The notes under the pieces are model-generated. The model made no database searches. It had not been told where the DNA came from and saw nothing but the letters and a program-made list of their open reading frames with translations. A stretch of DNA of 47,963 bases from Lentisphaerota bacterium. GTDB lineage: Bacteria > Verrucomicrobiota > Lentisphaeria > Oligosphaerales > JABHEG01. Below are positions 43,301-47,963 of the stretch, in pieces. Position 1 is the first letter of the stretch. Each line of letters opens with the position of its first letter. Location: the NCBI GenBank assembly GCA_018676675.1, contig JABHEG010000088.1, positions 1-47,963 of the forward strand. Reading direction: 5' to 3'. The position numbers were made by a program, and so were the translations under genes.

Positions 43301-43783
43301 GCCGAGGTCAATCCGGGCACGCGTCTGCAGGAATGGAAGAACGAGATCTGGCCGACGCGGGCACACCCGGTCAAGTATGTCGCCGGTGGCTATTTCGTCC
43401 TGGCAATCGAGGAGAGCTCAGATGCTCACCTGCTTTCGCCTGCTCCTCTCGGCATCGACCTTCCTGGCGGGGAAGCGATCACGCTCCGATTCCAGAACCA
43501 CACCCCGGCCACCACCATGCGTCTGGCCTTCACCACCGAGATGGATGCCGCCTGGGACGTTGCCAAGACCACCACCTTCCCAGTTGTTCCCAACGACAAC
43601 GGCCCGCGGACCTACACCGTGAACATGACTGGTGTGTCCGGCTGGACCGGGCGCCTTCACCAGCTACGTGTTGACGTGGCGACCGGCAAGCCACTCACCG
43701 GGACCTGTCGCTTTGATTACATCCGGGTCGAGCGGTCAGCAGCCAATGCGAAACGCCCGACACCGGGGCGAGTTGAACGGTGA
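40292..43783 (+). CDS. Giant secreted protein: two LamG domains, CARDB-like, parallel beta-helix, PKD-like and C-terminal domain
   Basis: 1163 residues; GAGGAG precedes the ATG. Signal peptide to about residue 26 (LVTVFLGAWIGLGAATAG). Residues about 28-200 and 205-375 are two related LamG domains, each with an ILIK...YQLR...DGWEPR pattern, so they arose by internal duplication. About 385-485 is CARDB-like (VTIRNVGVAAGPG). From GGTTYYIDAVSGSNVN on, about 500-880 is a right-handed parallel beta-helix (HQGLLIEDCIAHHIEG, GLMMRDCEVFQNS, GMIIRNCTFRNM, CLVEQCTFENNAG). About 900-980 is PKD-like (PPAVDAGQD). The end (about 990-1150) looks like a carbohydrate-binding sandwich. The fold points to pectate-lyase-like or glycan-binding activity at the surface. 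Confidence 0.78.
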   Translation: MRCEAVCRYLVTVFLGAWIGLGAATAGPVVEWAFEGDVSDRSGRGNDVLTEFPEFGAGKSGQGLLCRDRVMPVPDNPDLRLAPGFRIDCWVKLEAIGRSWQPILIKEGEYQLRIDPKSEGGQFSFFAHLDGWEPRVTSSTVPDTGVWYHLRSGWDGKDAWIDVDGEVSRSPRTGTPTATDAPLELGTFTGTLDEVRIENPKARDDSVARWLFEGDLQDISGNGHHLTGENAAFVPVVGRQAVRTGAQPLGLPDTRDLQLAPGLRFDVSVRFEAAPTETRVILIKDDEYQLRVNPPHEGGDLGFFVQVDGWEPRARSDKKVEPGVWYRIMAQWDGETVTLDVNGKRSEAGHRGIPKPTENALHVGGSGMLIDHLRVVNPRVPVLRLCDVRQERALLRAGRPEALTVTIRNVGVAAGPGSAHLELPEGIRCLGDSRRDTKALPMGSEETVTWTVQADSDTRGVAKIRLGAEGCSPVVAQHELTFLPSEGDPVPPLPRFAAGGTTYYIDAVSGSNVNAGTEPGSAWQDFANINGKTLGPGEKLLIRRGSVINQELTVSAAGTAENWAEIGAYGDGPRPIIRRDWDIADRCVLVRNPDYLLVRGLVVCYAAKGLVVTYTRGGHQGLLIEDCIAHHIEGLYRPNAHGIPEWRHREGAAGDGLGSSAGIAIVGAGGKGLMMRDCEVFQNSWGFFVKGTDVVIDRVYCHDCTVRNTSPHPAVVRVRRCVMKNSVLDASGWHASAGTMGIMLVDIHGMIIRNCTFRNMPDVGNHDQGGIDFEALGNGCLVEQCTFENNAGAAIEVLGLKAPQVTNLEIRNNRFIKNNWALRLGPAEVFIWGRRPDPSVCCSTGWIHDNGYITLPGVEFYVNEAPALTSWVLANNSGYVTVKELEQAMPFNRPPAVDAGQDLRTDLRTLRLEGRVGDDGRPNREPLRIKWEVIEGTGQVTFDDEASPETNATFAMPGDYLLRLVADDGELWLSDMVAIHILPPGTSSVAAWEFNRSLDKEGWAEVNPGTRLQEWKNEIWPTRAHPVKYVAGGYFVLAIEESSDAHLLSPAPLGIDLPGGEAITLRFQNHTPATTMRLAFTTEMDAAWDVAKTTTFPVVPNDNGPRTYTVNMTGVSGWTGRLHQLRVDVATGKPLTGTCRFDYIRVERSAANAKRPTPGRVER

Positions 43784-43840
43784 CCTCCTCGGTTGAGCGT
43801 CAACGGCAAGACAGGTTCCTGTAAGAAGTCGGAGGACTGA

Positions 43841-45118
43841 ATGAAGGCCACTCTTGCGATCAACGGCGGGACACCGGTCCGGACCGAGCCCTTTCCTGCG
43901 CGGTTCTGGGGGGCCAGTGTCGTGGGTGATGAGGAGCTGGCCCTGGTCACTGAAGTCGTTCGCAGTCGCTGCCTTTTCCGGTCCTACGGCGAGGGCACTC
44001 CGCACATGGTCGACGACCTTGAGCGCGAGGCACGTGAGTTCTTTGGTGTGCGCCATGCTTTGGGGGTGACCAGCGGCTCGGCGGCCCTGTTCTGCGCTCT
44101 GGCCGGCCTGGGGATTGGCCCGGGAGATGAGGTCATTGTGCCATCGCTGATGTGGCTGAGTGATTTCAACGCCCCTCTACTCCACGGGGCAACGCCCGTG
44201 GTGGCTGACATTGACCGCACGCTCTGCGTGGATCCGGACGACCTCGAACGCAAGATCACGCCTCGGGCCAAGGCGGTTGTCGTTGTCTATTTCATGGGTG
44301 GCGTCGGACACATCGACCGCATTGTGGAAATAGGGAAGAAACGTGCCGTTGCGGTGGTTGAGGATTGTGCCCAGTCGTGTGGAGCGACGTTCCGTGGACA
44401 GCGCATTGGGTCACTCGGTGATGTCGGTTGCTACAGTTTCCAGCACAACAAGATCATGACCAGTGGCGAGGGCGGCATGGTGGTCACCAATGATCCACTG
44501 ACCTTCGAGCGCGCTGCGCGCTATCATGACCTGGGTGGTCTGCGTCCGGCCCTGGCCGCCCAACTCGAGGGAGAGCCGCAGCTCGAACCGTTTGCCGGGG
44601 CGCAGTTCCGCATGAACGAACTGACTGGCGCGGTGGCCCTGGCCCAGCTGCGCAAGCTGGATTCGGCTGTCCTGGCCGTGACACAGAGCCATTTTGGGCG
44701 GTTGACTCGGGAACTGAGTGAGGCGTGCCCCGGCATTCGCTTCCGCGACACCGGTGATCACGGCGGCGACGCAGGCATCGCCCTGTATATTGATCGACAA
44801 ACGCCGGACAAGGGCGCATGGTTTGGCAAAGCGCTTGCTGCGGAAGGGATTCCCGTAGGTGCAACGACACGGGTCTGCAATCTCCTGCACAGCGAGTATG
44901 TGCAGGCCAGGCGGCAGACCCATCCCAACATGCCGCCGTTCGGCCCGGTCGGCTCCGGCGACGCCTGTACATACAGCCCTGCATGCTGCCCGAACACAGA
45001 TGCGATCATTGGCAGCATGGTCTCAACCATGATCACGCCACGCATGACCGACAGCGATATTGACGACATTCGCGACGCCGTCACCAAAGTCTGGCGCGCC
45101 CAGGAGGTCTCCCGATGA
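43841..45118 (+). CDS. DegT/DnrJ/EryC1/StrS aminotransferase
   Basis: 425 residues; GGAGG 6 bases before the ATG. A PLP enzyme that aminates or dehydrates a keto sugar. Signature elements: LAINGGTPVR, GVTSGSAALFCAL, DEVIVPSLMWLSD, VVEDCAQSCGA (Asp175 pairs with the pyridine N), and SFQHNKIMTSGEGGM, where Lys204 is the PLP lysine, so it is an aminotransferase and not the His-containing dehydratase variant. The C-terminal segment (SPACCPNTDAIIGSMVS) carries the usual domain end. It overlaps the next gene by four bases (ATGA), so the two are coupled. A role in amino-sugar conversion is plausible, with substrate unknown. Confidence 0.9.
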   Translation: MKATLAINGGTPVRTEPFPARFWGASVVGDEELALVTEVVRSRCLFRSYGEGTPHMVDDLEREAREFFGVRHALGVTSGSAALFCALAGLGIGPGDEVIVPSLMWLSDFNAPLLHGATPVVADIDRTLCVDPDDLERKITPRAKAVVVVYFMGGVGHIDRIVEIGKKRAVAVVEDCAQSCGATFRGQRIGSLGDVGCYSFQHNKIMTSGEGGMVVTNDPLTFERAARYHDLGGLRPALAAQLEGEPQLEPFAGAQFRMNELTGAVALAQLRKLDSAVLAVTQSHFGRLTRELSEACPGIRFRDTGDHGGDAGIALYIDRQTPDKGAWFGKALAAEGIPVGATTRVCNLLHSEYVQARRQTHPNMPPFGPVGSGDACTYSPACCPNTDAIIGSMVSTMITPRMTDSDIDDIRDAVTKVWRAQEVSR

Positions 45119-45999
45119 CACCCACTCTGTTTTCCGTCAGCTATGCAGGATTCTGGGGGCAGGCGAGCCTGGACCTGAAGGGGTTCATCAGTCACGCGGC
45201 TGAGCTTGGTTACCCCGCGGTGATGCTCATGGCCAAGCGCCCGCACCTGAGCGTGCTGGACTATGGTCCGGAGGAGATTGCGGACCTCGCAGGACACTGC
45301 CGGGCTTGTGGGGTGGATGTGGCCTGTGTTGCGGGTTACACGAACTTTGCCGGCGGCGTGGAGAGCGGTGAAGTCCCGTTCATCGAGATGCAGGTTTCGT
45401 ACACCCGCACGCTTGCGCAGTTCGCCCAGGGCCTGGACTGCAATTTGGTGCGCGTGTTCACCTCCTACGAGCGCGATGATCTGCCCCTGGCCGAGAATTG
45501 GACCCGCACGGTCAACGCCATCCGGGAGTGTTGTGACGTGGCCGCGGATCTCGGAGTTACCGTCGGCATCCAGAATCACCACGACGTCGCCGTCCACAGT
45601 AAAGCACTGCTGGAACTATTGGCCGACATTGATCGACCAAACTGCAAGCTCATGTTCGATGCCTGGTCGCCATGTCTGCGGGGGGAATCCGCGTACGAAA
45701 CCGCAAGAGCCATGGCGCCGCACGCGGTTCACACGACTTTTGCCGACTACGTGCGCCTGCCTCGTTTTACTTATGACCCGGCGCTGATCAACTACCGGGC
45801 GGCCGGACCCGATCTTGTGCGCGCTGTGCCTATGGGGGATGGTGACCTGGCCAATGCCGATTTCCTGCGTGGACTCCGTGATGGAGGCTTCGACGGGACC
45901 GCTGCCTACGAGATGTGTTCCCCACTCCGTGGCGGGGGCGCCATCGAGAATCTGGATGCTTGCGCTCAGCGCTTTCTTGAGTGGCTCAGTGAGGGTTGA
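45115..45999 (+). CDS. Sugar phosphate isomerase/epimerase-like TIM barrel
   Basis: 294 residues; AGGAGGT 7 bases before the ATG. It belongs to the xylose-isomerase-like TIM barrel family (AP_endonuc_2), with metal-ligand type segments: VGIQNHHDVAVHS, CKLMFDAWSPCL (the Asp), AVHTTFADYV and FDGTAAYEM (the terminal Glu). Members interconvert keto and aldo sugars or epimerise. Four-base overlap with the aminotransferase and four-base spacing to the MttB-like gene suggest one operon and a shared substrate chain. Confidence 0.82.
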   Translation: MTPTLFSVSYAGFWGQASLDLKGFISHAAELGYPAVMLMAKRPHLSVLDYGPEEIADLAGHCRACGVDVACVAGYTNFAGGVESGEVPFIEMQVSYTRTLAQFAQGLDCNLVRVFTSYERDDLPLAENWTRTVNAIRECCDVAADLGVTVGIQNHHDVAVHSKALLELLADIDRPNCKLMFDAWSPCLRGESAYETARAMAPHAVHTTFADYVRLPRFTYDPALINYRAAGPDLVRAVPMGDGDLANADFLRGLRDGGFDGTAAYEMCSPLRGGGAIENLDACAQRFLEWLSEG

Positions 46000-46003
46000 T
46001 CGC

Positions 46004-47374
46004 ATGGTATCACCCATTGATGCGGAACGGATCCACGAGACGTCGTTGCGGCTGCTGGCTGATCCGGGTGTGCGGCTGGAGCACGACGGTATCTTGGAGC
46101 TGTTAGTCAAGGCTGGGGGCGAACCGGGACTCGATGCCCAGACGGTGCGGTTTCCCGAGGCACTCGTCCGGGATGCGCTGGATCGGGCTCCCTCCGACGT
46201 CTTCCTCGCCGATCGTCGCGACGGCGGCCACACTGTTGCGCCCGAAGGCACACCCCCACGGGTGTGGTCCACTCCCGGAATGAATCTGCATCGTCGTGGC
46301 GAGGTCCGTCGATTCACCCAGGATGACATGGCGGACTATGCGCGCCTTTTGGATCGACTGCCCTCCGTCGATGGGGTGTTCGGGATGTCGTTGGCGGATG
46401 TTCCTCCCGGTGCAGCGGACGTGATTGGGCTGGCAACCATGGCGGCCAACACGACGAAACACATCCGCGTGCTCTGCGCGAGCCCCGAGAGTGCGGACAT
46501 CATGTGCCGGATGCGGTCGGTCTTGGGAGACATGCCCTGGTTCAGCGTTGGGTTCACTGCTCACGGCCCGTTACGCTGGACACGCCTTGCTCTGGAGATT
46601 TTCAGTCGCACGGCAGGTCACGGGATCCCGACCACGATCAACGGCGAACCCATGGCTGGAGCATCCGGGCCGGTGACATTGGCCGGCGCGGCCGCGGTGG
46701 GCAACGCCGAGATTCTGGCCGGTCTCGTGGTGAATCAACTCCTGGAGCCAGGCCGCCCCTGTATCTACAACCTCGGCCTGGCTCACGTGATGGACATGAA
46801 GGTTGGTGAGGCCGTCACAGGCGGGCCGGAAAACCACCTTCTGGCGGAAGTGAGCGGGGCGATGGGGCGTTTCTACCGGCTTCCTTCGTGTTCATGGGTG
46901 TCGACGGAGGCGATGCAGCCGGATGCGCAGGCGGCACTGGAAAAGTCTCTCGGATGGAAGACGCACCTGGATGCCGGAGTGAGCCTGGTCTGGGGGCTGG
47001 GGCAGCTGGAGTCGGAACTTACGGTGTCGCCGGCCATGGCACTGATCGACCACGAGATTCTCGGCTACGTGGGGCGTCTCAGGCGAGGTGTCGAGGTGAC
47101 CGACGAAACGCTTGCTGAGGACGTGGTACGTGAAGTCGGCATCGCCGGTGAGTATCTCAGCCATCAACACACGTTCGACCATTTTCGTGAGGAGCTTTTC
47201 GAGCCGCGGCTCCTGTGGCGTGGCAAGCGGGAAAACTGGGAGGCCGGTGGCCGGTCTGACCTTGCGACGCGAGCTGAGGCACTCGTTGATGAATTGATGA
47301 TGCCTGCGACTGAGCCCTGTGTGACGGGGGAGCAACGCGACGAATTGGCCCGATTGCTGCCGCAGATCACATGA
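46004..47374 (+). CDS. Non-pyrrolysine MttB-family methyltransferase
   Basis: 456 residues from the ATG at 46004; the in-frame extension upstream lies inside the previous gene. The MttB/trimethylamine methyltransferase family moves a methyl group from a methylated amine to a corrinoid protein. Diagnostic parts are IHETSLRLLADPGVRLEHDG at the N-terminus, MSLADVPPGAADVIGLATMA, TINGEPMAGASGPVTLAGAA and QLESELTVSPAMALIDHEILG. The gene has no in-frame TAG and ends in TGA, so it is not a pyrrolysine enzyme; homologues of this kind (MtgB-like) use glycine betaine or other quaternary amines. No corrinoid protein gene is adjacent in the window. Confidence 0.85.
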   Translation: MVSPIDAERIHETSLRLLADPGVRLEHDGILELLVKAGGEPGLDAQTVRFPEALVRDALDRAPSDVFLADRRDGGHTVAPEGTPPRVWSTPGMNLHRRGEVRRFTQDDMADYARLLDRLPSVDGVFGMSLADVPPGAADVIGLATMAANTTKHIRVLCASPESADIMCRMRSVLGDMPWFSVGFTAHGPLRWTRLALEIFSRTAGHGIPTTINGEPMAGASGPVTLAGAAAVGNAEILAGLVVNQLLEPGRPCIYNLGLAHVMDMKVGEAVTGGPENHLLAEVSGAMGRFYRLPSCSWVSTEAMQPDAQAALEKSLGWKTHLDAGVSLVWGLGQLESELTVSPAMALIDHEILGYVGRLRRGVEVTDETLAEDVVREVGIAGEYLSHQHTFDHFREELFEPRLLWRGKRENWEAGGRSDLATRAEALVDELMMPATEPCVTGEQRDELARLLPQIT

Positions 47375-47386
47375 GGGGGGGGGCGT

Positions 47387-47540
47387 CGGTCTAGACCGCC
47401 AGGATCTTTGCCAGCGCGGGGAATGGCAGAACGCGGGATTTAGCCTGGGTGAATTCGTAGGCCCAAAGGGCCGACTCCATCGTAGCCCAGGCCAACGGCC
47501 TGGGTGGTAGTGTGTGGGAGTCCGTGCCCTAAAGGGGCAC
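47387..47540. repeat. Subterminal hairpins of a truncated IS200-like element
   Basis: Upstream of the transposase fragment lie a palindrome CGGTCTAGACCG (47387-47398), a perfect hairpin CCCAGGCC-AAC-GGCCTGGG (47486-47504) and a hairpin GTGCCC/GGGCAC around TAAAG (47524-47540). Closely spaced hairpins of this kind mark the left end of IS200/IS605-type and REP-associated transposon elements. The element is cut off by the window end. Confidence 0.7.
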
Positions 47541-47568
47541 ATCAGCTGAACACACAGGATCGCGAGAT

Positions 47569-47856
47569 ATGCCACAGTCATTCTGCCAAATCTATGTGCA
47601 CATCATCTTCTCAACGAAGGGCCATCAACGGTGGTTGGACGACGGAATTCGCTCACGCGTCCATGCCTACCTGGCCACGTTGGCACGGAACTGTGGGTGT
47701 CCCTATGTCGTCGTGGGCGGCCCCGATGACCATGTACACATGCTTGTGGACATCGGCAAGAAAGTGTTGCCGGTTGACCTGATCGGCAAAGTGAAACAGG
47801 AATCGTCGAGATTCATCAAGACGCTAGCGGTAGTTTACTGTAGATTGGGTCCGTAG
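47569..47856 (+). pseudogene. Truncated IS200-like (Y1) transposase
   Basis: 95 residues, about two thirds of a usual 140-150-residue transposase. The conserved opening QIYVHIIFSTKGHQRWL and the metal-binding HUH motif DDHVHMLV are present, followed by LIGKVKQESSRFIKT. The frame then diverges after IKT into an unrelated end (LAVVYCRLGP), so the catalytic Tyr region is absent. This is a 3'-truncated, inactive copy. Sequence after about 47827 differs in character from the preceding gene. Confidence 0.85.
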
Positions 47857-47963
47857 TACACCTTTCCGCCCCGAGCGCGCGCGCCAAACTCCTGTCCCCC
47901 ATAGCCTTCCGCGATTGTCCTTTTCTATTGCTATCGTATTACCCTATTGGAATACACCCCCAT
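47857..47963. other. Unassigned tail after the transposase fragment
   Basis: No gene or repeat is recognised. The base composition is lower in GC towards the end (47911-47963) than the rest of the window. It may be another element's edge or an assembly end. Confidence 0.4.

Noticed and set aside
46004..47374. Pyrrolysine (TAG) read-through in the MttB-like gene
   Set aside because: The frame is continuous from ATG to TGA with no in-frame TAG.

Overview
The window is a 48 kb, high-GC, gene-dense piece of bacterial chromosome. I see no rRNA or tRNA gene. The protein set is typical of an uncultivated glycan-degrading bacterium of the Planctomycetes/Lentisphaerae/Kiritimatiellae or Hydrogenedentes kind: many secreted LamG, parallel beta-helix, DUF4838-like and GH-like proteins, a non-pyrrolysine MttB-like methyltransferase, an MtaA/URO-D-like protein, and a PSD1-type C-terminal domain. 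The phylum is an inference from gene content; no marker gene fixes it.

Layout. 1-2557 holds a tandem-repeat tract, a lactonase-family protein and endonuclease IV on the minus strand. 2811-6866 is a giant secreted LamG/CBM9/glycosidase-like protein. 7312-12315 is a 1667-residue cytoplasmic hybrid histidine kinase with a FIST sensor. 12316-13610 is gene debris plus a patchwork of repeats around one small secreted protein. 13611-16504 (minus) holds an isochorismatase-like hydrolase, tRNA pseudouridine synthase TruC and an aldo/keto reductase. 16692-25470 holds a heparinase-like protein, an MFS transporter, a beta-helix lipoprotein, a sialidase-like propeller, a VapBC-type toxin-antitoxin pair and a URO-D/MtaA-like protein.

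25660-36677 is a five-gene plus-strand cluster: a rhamnogalacturonan-lyase-like propeller, a DUF4838 protein, an unknown secreted protein, an alpha-glucuronidase-like protein and a GH36-like protein. The genes overlap or are closely spaced. 36646-38689 (minus) holds an FMN 2-hydroxy-acid dehydrogenase followed by a PHP phosphoesterase. 38908-47374 is a second plus-strand operon: FAD oxidoreductase, 1163-residue LamG/beta-helix protein, DegT aminotransferase, sugar isomerase-like protein and MttB-like methyltransferase. The window ends in a truncated IS200-like transposase with its subterminal hairpins.

Working together: the secreted proteins look like binders and cleavers of complex acidic or rhamnogalacturonan-like polysaccharide. 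The cytoplasmic oxidoreductases, aminotransferase, isomerase and the two corrinoid-methyltransferase-type proteins look like follow-on metabolism of released, possibly O- or N-methylated, products. No SusC/D pair, sulfatase or corrinoid protein is visible here.

The most unusual non-coding signal is a family of short repeat modules. They appear singly or in tandem in many intergenic gaps, are concatenated in 13184-13610, and in places have become the ends of genes (TruC at both ends, the lactonase at its stop codon).
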